Made by a program: the position numbers and the translations under genes. Shown piece after piece: positions 1-8,109 of a stretch of 64,000 nucleotides of DNA. The first letter of the stretch is position 1. Each line of letters starts with the position of its first letter. The DNA is from an uncultured Alphaproteobacteria bacterium. GTDB taxonomy: Bacteria; Pseudomonadota; Alphaproteobacteria; HIMB59. The DNA lies in NCBI GenBank assembly GCA_902613845.1, contig CACMIW010000004.1, positions 52,498-116,497 of the forward strand. Reading direction: 5' to 3'. The notes beneath the pieces were generated by a model. The model did no database searches. It was not told where the DNA came from and saw only the letters and a list, made by a program, of their open reading frames with translations.

Positions 1-101
1 CCTTTAGGTAAACTTAGAATTTTATTAGTTGTAAATATTCCGAAAGCAATAGCTGCTATTGCAGCAAATATTACTATTTGCAAGAACTGTATTTGAGACA
101 T
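1..101 (-). CDS. hppA: Membrane-bound pyrophosphatase, N-terminal fragment (partial)
   Basis: Only the first 33 codons lie in the window; the reading frame continues past the left edge. It begins MSQIQFLQIVIF, followed by a small-residue transmembrane helix (AAIAAIAFGIFTT) and NKILSLPKG. The helix followed by K-x-I-L-x-L-P resembles the first segment of proton-pumping inorganic pyrophosphatases, which couple PPi hydrolysis to H+ or Na+ export across the inner membrane. The position just downstream of ribH-nusB is a common place for hppA in alphaproteobacteria. No catalytic residue is in view, so the call rests on the N-terminus and synteny; another small membrane protein is possible. Confidence 0.5.
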   Translation of the reverse strand, partial: MSQIQFLQIVIFAAIAAIAFGIFTTNKILSLPK

Positions 102-132
102 GGTAAGTTGTTAATCTATTTTAATTTTATTT

Positions 133-519
133 TCAAGGTGCTTTTTTAGAGGCATCATCTAACAAATAATTGAAGTATTTTACCTCTTCTTGGGTGAGAA
201 AATCCTTAGAAAGCTTGATATATTCGCTCATTAATATCTTTTTTTTCTTTTTATTTAAAAGATACTCAGAGCAAAAGGCGTAAAGAAGGAAAACTGTTAT
301 TTTGTTAGTTTTTTCAATAATTTTAGAATCTATTAATCCTTTAATTTTTTCTAAATTAGAATTAAAGCTCTCATTTAATGACAGTAATTTTTTTTTGTTA
401 AAAGGCCTTTTTTTTATGTTTTGTTTTATAAATTCATCTAACTCAAAGTCAGTTGAATAATTTCTTTGAAATATAAACTGAAAGAAAAATAATCTCGTGT
501 TTTTATTTAAATTAAGCAT
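133..519 (-). CDS. nusB: Transcription antitermination factor NusB
   Basis: A 128-residue protein of slightly short NusB length. NusB binds boxA RNA with S10 (NusE) and takes part in antitermination on rRNA operons. The C-terminal third carries the family pattern: a helix ending MSEYIKLSKDF followed by EEVKYFNYLLDDASK, the NusB 'NEYI-la..f..e...FVNgvLD' region. The N-terminal helix (NTRLFFFQFIFQRN) matches the R-x-x-x-x-Q-x-x-Y/F core. Its start overlaps the end of ribH by 13 nt, the usual ribH-nusB coupling in alphaproteobacteria. It is divergent but consistent in length and context. Confidence 0.85.
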   Translation of the reverse strand: MLNLNKNTRLFFFQFIFQRNYSTDFELDEFIKQNIKKRPFNKKKLLSLNESFNSNLEKIKGLIDSKIIEKTNKITVFLLYAFCSEYLLNKKKKKILMSEYIKLSKDFLTQEEVKYFNYLLDDASKKAP

Positions 520-923
520 TCAATCATTTTAACCATAGCATTAGCAGCCTCTGTCCCTTTATTTTTTGATTTAGACCTTTTTATTGCTTGGGATTTGCTA
601 TAGGCATTTATTATACCATTAGATATGAGTGTATTTTTATTTTGACTTACGATATCTAAAAGTGCTTTTCCGACAGAGTCAGATATAACTTCAAAATGAT
701 ATGTTTCACCCTTTATAACACAACCTAGAGCAATAAATAAATTGTAATTGTTTGGTTTAATTTTCCATTTTATCATTTGAGGAATCTCATAAACACCAGG
801 AACAGTTAAAATTTCATATTTAAGTTTACGCTGTTCTAAAGTCTCAATACAGGATTGTATTAATGGATTAGTTATTTCTTTGTAATAATTAGCAACTACT
901 ATTTTAATTTTTAATTTTTTCAT
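507..923 (-). CDS. ribH: 6,7-dimethyl-8-ribityllumazine synthase
   Basis: Condenses 5-amino-6-ribitylamino-uracil with 3,4-dihydroxy-2-butanone 4-phosphate, the penultimate riboflavin step. The signature ALGCVIKGETYHFE is present, with His76 at the catalytic general-acid/base position and the phosphate-binding GETYH loop. Earlier TVPGVYEIP matches the 'VPGa.EiP' substrate loop, and NKGTEAA the C-terminal conserved helix. At 138 residues it is a short lumazine synthase of normal architecture. It overlaps ribBA by 4 nt upstream and nusB by 13 nt downstream, so it is translationally coupled within the rib operon. Confidence 0.95.
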   Translation of the reverse strand: MKKLKIKIVVANYYKEITNPLIQSCIETLEQRKLKYEILTVPGVYEIPQMIKWKIKPNNYNLFIALGCVIKGETYHFEVISDSVGKALLDIVSQNKNTLISNGIINAYSKSQAIKRSKSKNKGTEAANAMVKMIECLI

Positions 924-1993
924 AGACTCTCTATTTTGTTTACTCTTAATCCATAAATACCAAGGTTTAAATCCTCACCTAGTGAATTAGATAATACAGA
1001 AATATTATTTATAGAGAAATTTTTTAGAATTTGGGCTCCAAGGCCATAATATTTTACCTTTTCATCATTTGATAACTTTCCTAGATCACCTAATATAGGA
1101 TTATTAATTAGAACTATAATTCCAGATCCATGAGATTTTATTTTTTCAATTGAGGCATGTAAGTCTTTTGTTTTAGGATTATTAAAATTCATAATTATGT
1201 CATCGAAACCTTGAACTGGATGGACTCTTGTCATTACGCTATCTTGCTTGGATAAATCTCCTAAGTGTAATGTTGCGTGATGTAATCCATCAATAGTGTT
1301 CTCAAAAACATTAAATTCAAAAATATCTGAATAAATATTTTTAATCTGGTGTTGCTTTTCAGGAATTTTTTTTATGAGTAAATCGTTTTTAATTCTATAT
1401 GCGATAAGATCTTGAATTGTCCCTATATTAATAGAATGTTTTTTTGCGTAGGGTATCAGGTCTGGAACCCTAGCCATGGTACCGTCATCATTCATAATTT
1501 CACAAATTACTGCAGAGTCATTTAATCCAGCTAATCTTGAAATATCCACTGCCGCCTCAGTATGCCCTGCTCTTGTTAAAACCCCACCATCCCAGGCAAT
1601 TAAAGGAAATACATGACCGGGGCTAACAATATCACCCGATTTAAAATTTGGATTTATAGCAGCTTTTACTGTTTCTGCCCTATCAAATGCAGAAATACCT
1701 GTGGTTATATTAGTGCTCGACTCTATTGAGACAGTAAATGCCGTGGTCTTTTTTTTCCAGTTATCAGGATTCATCAATGGAAGCTTTAATTCTTTTGCTC
1801 TCGTCTCAGAGATAGATAAACAAATTAAACCTCTTCCATAAGTAGCCATAAAATTTATGTGTTCTGGCTTACAAAGAGATGCAGGTATTATTAAATCACC
1901 CTCATTCTCTCTATCCTCGCTATCAACTAGAATATACATTTTACCATTACGAGCATCACTAATTATATTTTCAATATTTGTAAAATCTGACAT
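920..1993 (-). CDS. ribBA: 3,4-dihydroxy-2-butanone 4-phosphate synthase with degenerate GTP cyclohydrolase II-like domain
   Basis: Residues about 5-205 form the RibB domain, which converts ribulose 5-phosphate to formate and DHBP. The acidic metal-binding motif DSEDRENEGDL lies at residues 24-34, and TRAGHTEAAVD and CEIMNDDGTMARVPDL are intact. Residues about 215-357 are homologous to GTP cyclohydrolase II (RVHPVQGFDDII, then YGLGAQILKNFSI), but the zinc motif C-x2-GD-x8-C-x-C and the R-x-x-GEG substrate segment are absent. The second half is therefore very unlikely to act on GTP. Such RibBX-type proteins are known in other alphaproteobacteria; a true ribA would have to lie outside this window. 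Four-nt overlap with ribH. Confidence 0.93.
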   Translation of the reverse strand: MSDFTNIENIISDARNGKMYILVDSEDRENEGDLIIPASLCKPEHINFMATYGRGLICLSISETRAKELKLPLMNPDNWKKKTTAFTVSIESSTNITTGISAFDRAETVKAAINPNFKSGDIVSPGHVFPLIAWDGGVLTRAGHTEAAVDISRLAGLNDSAVICEIMNDDGTMARVPDLIPYAKKHSINIGTIQDLIAYRIKNDLLIKKIPEKQHQIKNIYSDIFEFNVFENTIDGLHHATLHLGDLSKQDSVMTRVHPVQGFDDIIMNFNNPKTKDLHASIEKIKSHGSGIIVLINNPILGDLGKLSNDEKVKYYGLGAQILKNFSINNISVLSNSLGEDLNLGIYGLRVNKIESL

Positions 1994-2005
1994 TAGTTTA
2001 ATAAC

Positions 2006-2584
2006 CTATGATTTTGAGGAGTGAGCGTATCTTGCTAGCATATCGACTTCAAGGTTTAAAATTTCATTTTTCTTATATGTATGAATATCAGTATATTTGT
2101 ATGTATGAGGTATGATCATACAATGACATTTATTTGACTTAACTTCATTTATTGTAAGTGAAATACCATTTAGAGAAATAGAACCTTTTTGGACAATAAA
2201 TTTTTTAAGATTTTTTGGGAACTTAAAAGATAAAAACCAACTACTTCCAACTTTATATAATTCTTCAACAGAACAAGTGGTATCAATGTGACCAAAAACA
2301 AAATGACCAGAGATCTCATCACCAACTTTTAAAGATTTTTCTAAGTTTATTTTTTTTCCAACTTTCCAATATTTAGCATTTGTTTTATTCATAGTTTCAT
2401 ATGAAATATCAGCTTTAAAGGTATTTTTATTTTTTGATGTAACTGTTAAACAAATACCAGAACAACATATTGAAGAACCTAACTTATATCCATTTAAAGA
2501 GGAATGAATTTCAACTACCAAAGATTTTTCTTCTCTGGATAGTTTTTTAATTTTACCTTGAGATTGAATTATTCCACTAAACAT
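2006..2584 (-). CDS. ribE: Riboflavin synthase, alpha subunit
   Basis: Dismutates two 6,7-dimethyl-8-ribityllumazine molecules to riboflavin. It begins with the classic MFSGIIQ N-terminus. Two lumazine-binding repeats are visible, each with a C-x-T or S-L-T-I core: GSSICCSGICLTVTSK (residues about 37-52) and KGSISLNGISLTINEV (about 133-148). The GHFVFGHID segment joins them. Length (192) is normal. It sits between ribD, whose start it abuts (1-nt overlap), and ribBA (12-nt gap) in the standard alphaproteobacterial order. Confidence 0.95.
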   Translation of the reverse strand: MFSGIIQSQGKIKKLSREEKSLVVEIHSSLNGYKLGSSICCSGICLTVTSKNKNTFKADISYETMNKTNAKYWKVGKKINLEKSLKVGDEISGHFVFGHIDTTCSVEELYKVGSSWFLSFKFPKNLKKFIVQKGSISLNGISLTINEVKSNKCHCMIIPHTYKYTDIHTYKKNEILNLEVDMLARYAHSSKS

Positions 2585-3573
2585 TAATTTACAAATTTAT
2601 AAATTGTATCCTGTCCATATTGATAAGAGGATTTTAATTTAAGATTATTTTTAAATGATTTCATTGATAAAAAATATTTTTTACTAGAATTTTTTATAAT
2701 CATATTTGATTGGCAGACTATAATCTCATCAAACAAATTACAATTAAGAAAATATTTAAAAGTGCTAATTCCGCCTTCGATTAGAATAGATTGAACTTGT
2801 ATATTTTTAAATAAAGAAAAATCCTCATTTAATAATTTTTTGTAATCAACATTAAGTGACAAGTGTTTTTTAATTTTATTTTTTTTATTTGAGAAAATGA
2901 TTTTTTGTATGTTTTTTTCAACCCCCTGTAATCTACAAGTTAATTTTGGTTTATCATCCAAAAATGTATTCATGCCTACTGCTATAGCATCGTGTGATAA
3001 TCTCATCCTATGCATAAAATATTGAGTTTGTTCAGAGGTAATATTCTTAATTGTTGGGCTTTTACTAAAACCGTTTTTGGAGATAGCAATTTTGAGAGTA
3101 ATAAAAGGCCTATTTAATGTTTGGTGAGTGTAAAAAAATTTATTAATTTTTGGAAATTTATCTAAAGATTTTGATGAATGAATTACTTTGATATTTTGCT
3201 GCTTTAAAAATTTGATCCCCTTTCCTTTTATATTTGGGTTTGGATCTAATGAACTTATAAAAACTTTTTTTATTCCAGCATTGGCAATTGCTTTTGCGCA
3301 ACAGCTATTATTTTTAAAACAAGGTTCTAAACTTATATACATAACGGTTTTATTATTTATTTTATTTTGAGATAATTTATTTAAGGCGTTAATTTCTGCA
3401 TGAGGTCTTCCATTTTTTGATGTTAAACCATAACTTAGAACAATTCCTTTTGGAGATTTAGAGTAGTCAACAATCAGACATGCTACTGAAGGGTTTTTTC
3501 CAGTTAATCCAATATTTTTAATTGATAAATTATTTACACTTTGTAAATAATTTTGATGAATTGCACTTAACAA
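2584..3573 (-). CDS. ribD: Bifunctional diaminohydroxyphosphoribosylaminopyrimidine deaminase / reductase
   Basis: N-terminal zinc deaminase: HAE at 58-60 gives the zinc His and catalytic Glu, and PC at 84-85 gives one zinc Cys. The loop to the second Cys is shorter than usual: it reads PCFKNNSCC instead of the typical PC-x8-C, so Cys91 or Cys92 must serve. The C-terminal half is a DHFR-like reductase with MRLSHDAIAVGMNTFLDDKP, LTCR and SILIEGGISTF (NADPH and substrate segments). Both activities serve steps 2 and 3 of riboflavin synthesis. It follows nrdR after a 3-nt gap. Confidence 0.92.
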   Translation of the reverse strand: MLSAIHQNYLQSVNNLSIKNIGLTGKNPSVACLIVDYSKSPKGIVLSYGLTSKNGRPHAEINALNKLSQNKINNKTVMYISLEPCFKNNSCCAKAIANAGIKKVFISSLDPNPNIKGKGIKFLKQQNIKVIHSSKSLDKFPKINKFFYTHQTLNRPFITLKIAISKNGFSKSPTIKNITSEQTQYFMHRMRLSHDAIAVGMNTFLDDKPKLTCRLQGVEKNIQKIIFSNKKNKIKKHLSLNVDYKKLLNEDFSLFKNIQVQSILIEGGISTFKYFLNCNLFDEIIVCQSNMIIKNSSKKYFLSMKSFKNNLKLKSSYQYGQDTIYKFVN

Positions 3574-3576
3574 ATC

Positions 3577-4032
3577 TTATTTTTTATCTATTTTTTCTAA
3601 GAATTGCTCAAAATCTTTAGTTTCTCTAAAATCTCTATAAACGGAAGCAAATCTGACATAGCCAACTTTATCTAATGAATATAAACCTTGCATAACCATT
3701 TCGCCAATTGTGTTAGTGCTGACTTCATTTTCACCCATACCTTCAAGGTCTCTGACTATCTTTGAAATTAATTTTTCTTTGGTATCAATATCTACAGGTC
3801 TTTTTCTTAATGCCAATTCAACAGATTTGGCAATTTTATCTCTATCAAATATGGATTTTTCTCCATTTTTTTTGACTACTAAGAATTCTCTAAATTGTAC
3901 TCTTTCAAATGTAGTGAACCTCTCTTTTCTCTCACATCCACAAAGACGTCTTCTTCTAATAACACCACCATCTTCTGTAGGTCTAGAGTCTAAGACAGAT
4001 GTTTCCTTCTCCTTACAAAAGGGGCACTTCAT
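3577..4032 (-). CDS. nrdR: Transcriptional repressor NrdR
   Basis: Zinc-ribbon plus ATP-cone repressor of ribonucleotide reductase genes. Residues 1-48 form the ribbon: MKCPFC (Cys3, Cys6), [17 protein letters not shown] and RFTTFERVQ. The second knuckle is unusual: Cys31-Gly-Cys33 followed by four residues before RFTTFE, whereas the family usually shows C-x2-C with two residues before RF. Residues about 49-139 form the ATP cone ([16 protein letters not shown]). The position between glyA and ribD is canonical for alphaproteobacteria. The protein is 151 residues, as expected. Confidence 0.95.
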   Translation of the reverse strand: MKCPFCKEKETSVLDSRPTEDGGVIRRRRLCGCERKERFTTFERVQFREFLVVKKNGEKSIFDRDKIAKSVELALRKRPVDIDTKEKLISKIVRDLEGMGENEVSTNTIGEMVMQGLYSLDKVGYVRFASVYRDFRETKDFEQFLEKIDKK

Positions 4033-4034
4033 AT

Positions 4035-5312
4035 TTATTTATAGATTGGAAAATTAGAGCAGAGCTCGGAAACATCTTTGAGAATAGAGCTTTCGGTCAT
4101 CGAGATATCTGCATTAGATGAAGATAGTGCATTTATGATTGTTGATATTTTTTCACCGATAAATTTAAACTCTTCCTCTTTGAAACCCCTTGTGGTAGCA
4201 GCTGGTGATCCTAATCTTATACCTGAAGTAATTGTTGGGGGGTTTGGATCATTTGCAACACCATTTTTATTACAAGTCATTCCAGCTCTCTCTAAACTCT
4301 CTTCAGCATCTTTGCCTGTTACATTTTTTGATCTTAAATCTACTAAAACCATATGAGAGTCTGTTCCACCGGTGACAATATCTATTCCGTTTGACATGAG
4401 AACTTCTCCAAGAATTGATGCATTCTTTTTTACTTGTTGAATGTATGTTTTAAACTCTGGTTGAAGGGCTTCACCAAAAGCAACAGCTTTAGCAGCAATC
4501 ACATGCATAAGAGGTCCACCTTGCAAACCAGGAAAAACAGAACTATTAAATTTCTTTCCAAGGTCTAAATCATTTGAAAGTATCATACCCCCTCTTGGAC
4601 CTCTAATAGTCTTGTGAGTTGTAGATGTAACCACATGTGCGTGTGGCAATGGATCTGGGTATTCTTTGGCAGCAACTAAACCTGAATAGTGTGCCATATC
4701 GACTAGTAAATAAGCCTCGATCTTATCTGCTATCTCTCTAAATTTTTTAAAATCAATATTTCTTGGATAAGCTGAACCACCAGCAATAATCAAGGTCGGT
4801 TTATGTTCAATAGCTAATCTTTCAACTTCGTCATAATCTATTAATGAAGTTTCTGGATTTATGCCATACTGAACAGCGTTAAAATATTTTCCAGATTGAT
4901 TTGGTCTCGAACCATGTGTTAAGTGACCACCAGCATCTAAAGACATTCCTAAAATAGTGTCACCTGGTTTAATGAGTGCTAAAAATACAGCTTGATTAGC
5001 TTGTGCGCCTGAGTGAGGTTGAACATTAGCATAACTGCATCCATACAATTGTTTCAAACGGTCAATTGCTAAATTTTCAGCTATATCTACGAATTCACAA
5101 CCACCATAGTATCTTTTAGCACTATAACCCTCAGCATATTTATTAGTCATAATGGAGCCTTGTGCTTCAAGCACAGCTTTAGAGACGATATTTTCAGAAG
5201 CAATTAATTCGATTTGATTCTGTTGCCTTGAAAGTTCTTGTGAAATACTTTGATATAAATCTTTATCTGCATGTTCTAGATTACTAGAAAAAAAATTCTC
5301 ACTAAGTGTCAT
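4035..5312 (-). CDS. glyA: Serine hydroxymethyltransferase
   Basis: PLP enzyme interconverting serine plus tetrahydrofolate with glycine plus methylene-THF, the main one-carbon source for purine and thymidylate synthesis. The PLP lysine lies in [12 protein letters not shown] (Lys234). [18 protein letters not shown] and YYGGCEFVD near the N-terminus and [11 protein letters not shown] are diagnostic. At 425 residues it is full length. It overlaps rpiB by 4 nt (ATGA), so the pair is translationally coupled, and no leader that could hold a glycine riboswitch exists in front of it. Confidence 0.98.
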   Translation of the reverse strand: MTLSENFFSSNLEHADKDLYQSISQELSRQQNQIELIASENIVSKAVLEAQGSIMTNKYAEGYSAKRYYGGCEFVDIAENLAIDRLKQLYGCSYANVQPHSGAQANQAVFLALIKPGDTILGMSLDAGGHLTHGSRPNQSGKYFNAVQYGINPETSLIDYDEVERLAIEHKPTLIIAGGSAYPRNIDFKKFREIADKIEAYLLVDMAHYSGLVAAKEYPDPLPHAHVVTSTTHKTIRGPRGGMILSNDLDLGKKFNSSVFPGLQGGPLMHVIAAKAVAFGEALQPEFKTYIQQVKKNASILGEVLMSNGIDIVTGGTDSHMVLVDLRSKNVTGKDAEESLERAGMTCNKNGVANDPNPPTITSGIRLGSPAATTRGFKEEEFKFIGEKISTIINALSSSNADISMTESSILKDVSELCSNFPIYK

Positions 5313-5749
5313 AGTTGCGATATTCTCCTTAAATGTCTGCCTTTGTCAAATTCTGTTTTAAAATAGGCGTTGAGCATAGCAAAAATATTTTTTTTTACAA
5401 AAGGTCTTCCTTTTAAGCATATAACATTGCTATTGTTGTGTTTTCTGGTCATTTTTGCAGTTTGTGCGTTATGACAAAGCGATGCCCTTATGTGCTTATG
5501 TCTATTAGCACTAATACTTACTCCTATACCCGATCCACAGATCAAGATACCCATGCTGTATTTATTGATATTTTTACATAATTTTTTTGCAAATTTTGGA
5601 TAATCTACAGATTTATCTGAATTAGTGCCTAAATCGAAGAAATTAAATTTTTTTTTGGCCAAATATTCCTCAATAATAAAGGATTTTAATCTAAAACCTG
5701 CATGATCAGAGGCTATATAAATAGTTTTATATTTTCCTGGTAATTTCAT
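5309..5749 (-). CDS. rpiB: Ribose-5-phosphate isomerase B
   Basis: Interconverts ribose 5-phosphate and ribulose 5-phosphate in the pentose phosphate pathway; the ketose product feeds RibB further down the same gene run. Conserved elements: [10 protein letters not shown] (residues 13-22), VDYPKFAK, the CGSGIGVSI motif with catalytic Cys71, and [13 protein letters not shown]. At 146 residues it is normal length. The 5' end overlaps the 3' end of recO by 23 nt, joining two clusters that are separate in most alphaproteobacteria. Confidence 0.93.
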   Translation of the reverse strand: MKLPGKYKTIYIASDHAGFRLKSFIIEEYLAKKKFNFFDLGTNSDKSVDYPKFAKKLCKNINKYSMGILICGSGIGVSISANRHKHIRASLCHNAQTAKMTRKHNNSNVICLKGRPFVKKNIFAMLNAYFKTEFDKGRHLRRISQL

Positions 5750-6359
5750 CTCTAGAAAAAGGTAAATTAATATTCAAATTAATCAATACTCTGTTAACTA
5801 TTCTGCTCATAAAATCAAAAAAAACCAACTGATGATCTTTATTATCTTTCAAATGTTCATAAATAAGCTCATAAGTTTTCAAATTACTTTTTTCATGGAA
5901 ATTGAAAATTTTTTTTAAAACACTCTCATTTAAATCAGGTTGATAACCTGAGGCTTTTAAAATTTCAAGCTCTAGTAATAATAGCTCTGGTAGGTAATTA
6001 GATCTTTCATTCAATTTAGAAATCAATAATAAATAATAACTTACAACATTAGAATTTTGGTCAGTTAAAAATAATAATTTATTTATCAAAAAACAAAAAT
6101 AATCAATTGTCTTTAACTCATATTTTGAAAACAAAAACCATTTAAATTTATTTATAGATGTTGAGGAAAGGCAAACATTATTATTGTCAAATTCAATATT
6201 ATTAAGTGATCCCTTAACATATGTAGAATTTTTTTTTTTTGATTTTCCTCCAAAAACTACTAGAGATTTTTGTCCATACTCAGAAGAGTAAACTGAAATA
6301 CTTAAATGATTTTCTTTAAAATTTTCTACTTTCGTTATTATGGCCTCAGTTTTGTACAA
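5727..6359 (-). CDS. recO: DNA repair protein RecO (small form)
   Basis: RecF-pathway mediator that anneals ssDNA and loads RecA. Begins with the OB-fold start typical of RecO (EAIITKVENFKENHLSISVYSSEYGQ), then the helical domain with LLLLELEILKASGYQPDL, matching the family 'FEl.lL...Gy.Pdl' segment. No cysteine cluster follows, so the zinc finger of many RecO proteins is absent. At 210 residues it is shorter than the usual about 240. It follows rnc after 4 nt, with era missing from between them. A run of 12 A residues on the coding strand (6229-6240) falls in a Lys-rich stretch. Confidence 0.78.
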   Translation of the reverse strand: MYKTEAIITKVENFKENHLSISVYSSEYGQKSLVVFGGKSKKKNSTYVKGSLNNIEFDNNNVCLSSTSINKFKWFLFSKYELKTIDYFCFLINKLLFLTDQNSNVVSYYLLLISKLNERSNYLPELLLLELEILKASGYQPDLNESVLKKIFNFHEKSNLKTYELIYEHLKDNKDHQLVFFDFMSRIVNRVLINLNINLPFSRDEITRKI

Positions 6360-6363
6360 TAGA

Positions 6364-7017
6364 TTATTTACTAAATTTATTGATGATCTTAATCATTTTT
6401 TTTGCTGCTAAAATTTCGGCTTTTTGTTTTGAAACTCCCTCTGCTTCTACTTCATTATCCTTAATTTTCAATGATACTAAAAATTTAGGTTTATGTTTCG
6501 TACCAGCTTCCTCAATTAATTTGTAATGAGGAATTGTCTTATATTTCTTTTGACAATATTCTTGTATAAACGTTTTAGGATCTTTTTGTGGAAGTATGTC
6601 TAATTCATTTTGCCATAATTCCATTATTAATTTTTTTGAAAATATTAAACCTTTTCTTGTATAAACAAATCCGATGAGAGACTCTAATGCATCAGCGTAT
6701 ATAGAATTTTTACTTGAGTTGGGATCAAGTTGATGTTTAAAAATATCACCTAAATTATTTTTTCTGAATATTTTGGCTAAGGTGTTTGTATTAACAAGAT
6801 GAATAAACCTTCTTGAGATCTCATCTAAAGTATTGTGTGAAAAAGTGGTTATCAAATATTCTGAAATTACTAAACCCAAAACTCTATCTCCTAGAAATTC
6901 ATATTTTTGAAAGGGTTTATCGGTATTTTTTTTTGATTTTTCAAAACTATCGTGTTCTATACTTTTATTAAAACCCTCAAGGCTTTTTATTGTTTTGAAA
7001 ATTTGTGTCTTATTCAA
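6364..7017 (-). CDS. rnc: Ribonuclease III
   Basis: Double-stranded RNA endonuclease acting in rRNA maturation and RNA turnover. The catalytic signature is YEFLGDRVLGLVISEYL (Glu40, Asp44) with the second metal cluster YADALESLIGFVY. Residues about 146-214 form the dsRNA-binding domain (FIQEYCQKKY, then AEGVSKQKAEILAAKKMI). Length 217 is near normal. It lies 5 nt downstream of lepB, as in the standard lepB-rnc-era-recO order. Confidence 0.93.
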   Translation of the reverse strand: MNKTQIFKTIKSLEGFNKSIEHDSFEKSKKNTDKPFQKYEFLGDRVLGLVISEYLITTFSHNTLDEISRRFIHLVNTNTLAKIFRKNNLGDIFKHQLDPNSSKNSIYADALESLIGFVYTRKGLIFSKKLIMELWQNELDILPQKDPKTFIQEYCQKKYKTIPHYKLIEEAGTKHKPKFLVSLKIKDNEVEAEGVSKQKAEILAAKKMIKIINKFSK

Positions 7018-7022
7018 AATAT

Positions 7023-7754
7023 TTATTTGATAATGCTAAAGAGCCTATCATATCTAATATGAAAGGGTAAATTCCAAAATTTTGATATAGAGAAATCTGT
7101 ATCAACTGAGAACCAAATAAACCAAACTTTGCCAACTATATTAACTTTTGGCACAAATCCAACTCCACTTAAAATTCTACTATCCGATGAGTTATCTCTG
7201 TTATCACCCATGAAAAAGAATTTATCTTTTGGTATTTCGTACTCAGGAGTGTAATCAAGTGGTCCATCATTCGTGATATTTAATATCCTATATTCATTTT
7301 CAATTAACTGTTGAATTTCCTTACCGTATTGATCATCATAAAAAAATCCATCTTCTATCTGATCTAGCACTTCAAAATCAGTTGAATTTTCTGTCTTTAA
7401 ATAGATTTTGCCATTTACAACTTTTATTGTTTCTCCTGGTAGCCCAACCAATCTTTTCACATAATTGATATTTTCTTGTCCTGGGAGTTTAAAAACAATT
7501 ATATCGCCTCTCTCAGGCGTACTTTCAAAGATTTTTCCTTTGAACGGAGGAAGTCCAAAAGGAAATGAGTATCTTGAGTATCCATAATCCCACTTAGAAA
7601 CAAATAGAAAGTCCCCAACCAATAAGTTGGGCTTCATTGATCCAGAAGGAATTTTAAATGGCTCGATAGCAAAAGTTCTAATTACCCCTGCAATGATTAA
7701 AGCCCAAAAAAGCGCTTTAAAATTATTAATTAAAGATGATTTAACTTTGCTCAA
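7023..7754 (-). CDS. lepB: Signal peptidase I
   Basis: Inner-membrane protease that removes signal peptides from exported proteins. One N-terminal transmembrane helix (about residues 9-29) precedes the catalytic Ser39 in PSGSMKPNLLVGD; the general base is Lys100 in YVKRLVGLPGE. Box E is GDNRDNSSDSR. Length is 243. Several secreted products in this window (BamB, the RND adaptor, LptD, the SurA-like protein) depend on signal peptidases I or II. It overlaps acpS by 14 nt. Confidence 0.96.
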   Translation of the reverse strand: MSKVKSSLINNFKALFWALIIAGVIRTFAIEPFKIPSGSMKPNLLVGDFLFVSKWDYGYSRYSFPFGLPPFKGKIFESTPERGDIIVFKLPGQENINYVKRLVGLPGETIKVVNGKIYLKTENSTDFEVLDQIEDGFFYDDQYGKEIQQLIENEYRILNITNDGPLDYTPEYEIPKDKFFFMGDNRDNSSDSRILSGVGFVPKVNIVGKVWFIWFSVDTDFSISKFWNLPFHIRYDRLFSIIK

Positions 7755-8109
7755 TAATTACCGACGCAATCGAATATAATTTTGTGTCTGTTAGGCTAAC
7801 ATGAATAACATATTTCCCAAAAGTATCATTTAAATAACTTTCAAGTTTATTTTTAAGAGAAATGATTGGTTTTCCTAATTCATCACGACTAACCACAATA
7901 TTATTTGGGTAACAAGGAGATCTAAAACCCATACCTATACTTTTGGAAAAAGCCTCTTTGATTGCAAAATTATTTGCTAATAAGTTTTTATTAATTGATT
8001 TAAATTGATCATTCAAAAAGTATTTGGATATGAAATTTTTCTTATATTTAGCATAGATATTATTTACTCTATCTATCTCAACTAAATCTATACCATGACC
8101 AATTATCAT
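7741..8109 (-). CDS. acpS: Holo-[acyl-carrier-protein] synthase
   Basis: Transfers the 4'-phosphopantetheine group from CoA to the serine of ACP (Ser37 of the acpP product in this window). Motifs: IIGHGIDLVEIDRV with the Mg-binding Asp, and NFAIKEAFSKSIG (the F-x-x-KEA-x-x-K-A-x-G type signature). Length 122 is normal. Overlaps pdxJ by 4 nt upstream and lepB by 14 nt downstream, the usual pdxJ-acpS-lepB arrangement. Confidence 0.95.
   Translation of the reverse strand: MIIGHGIDLVEIDRVNNIYAKYKKNFISKYFLNDQFKSINKNLLANNFAIKEAFSKSIGMGFRSPCYPNNIVVSRDELGKPIISLKNKLESYLNDTFGKYVIHVSLTDTKLYSIASVIIEQS

Noticed and set aside
920..1600. Frameshift as the cause of the missing RibA motifs in ribBA
   Set aside because: The frame is continuous and other GCHII-fold segments stay in frame, so the motif loss is substitution, not frameshift.
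3560..3590. Possible FMN riboswitch for the riboflavin genes
   Set aside because: ribD follows nrdR after 3 nt and the other rib genes overlap or nearly abut; no untranslated space exists.
3710..4057. 115-codon plus-strand open frame opposite nrdR
   Set aside because: Shadow of nrdR and the glyA end; no family resemblance, while the minus strand encodes a clear NrdR.
5300..5330. Possible glycine riboswitch before glyA
   Set aside because: glyA overlaps rpiB by 4 nt, so there is no leader to hold an aptamer.
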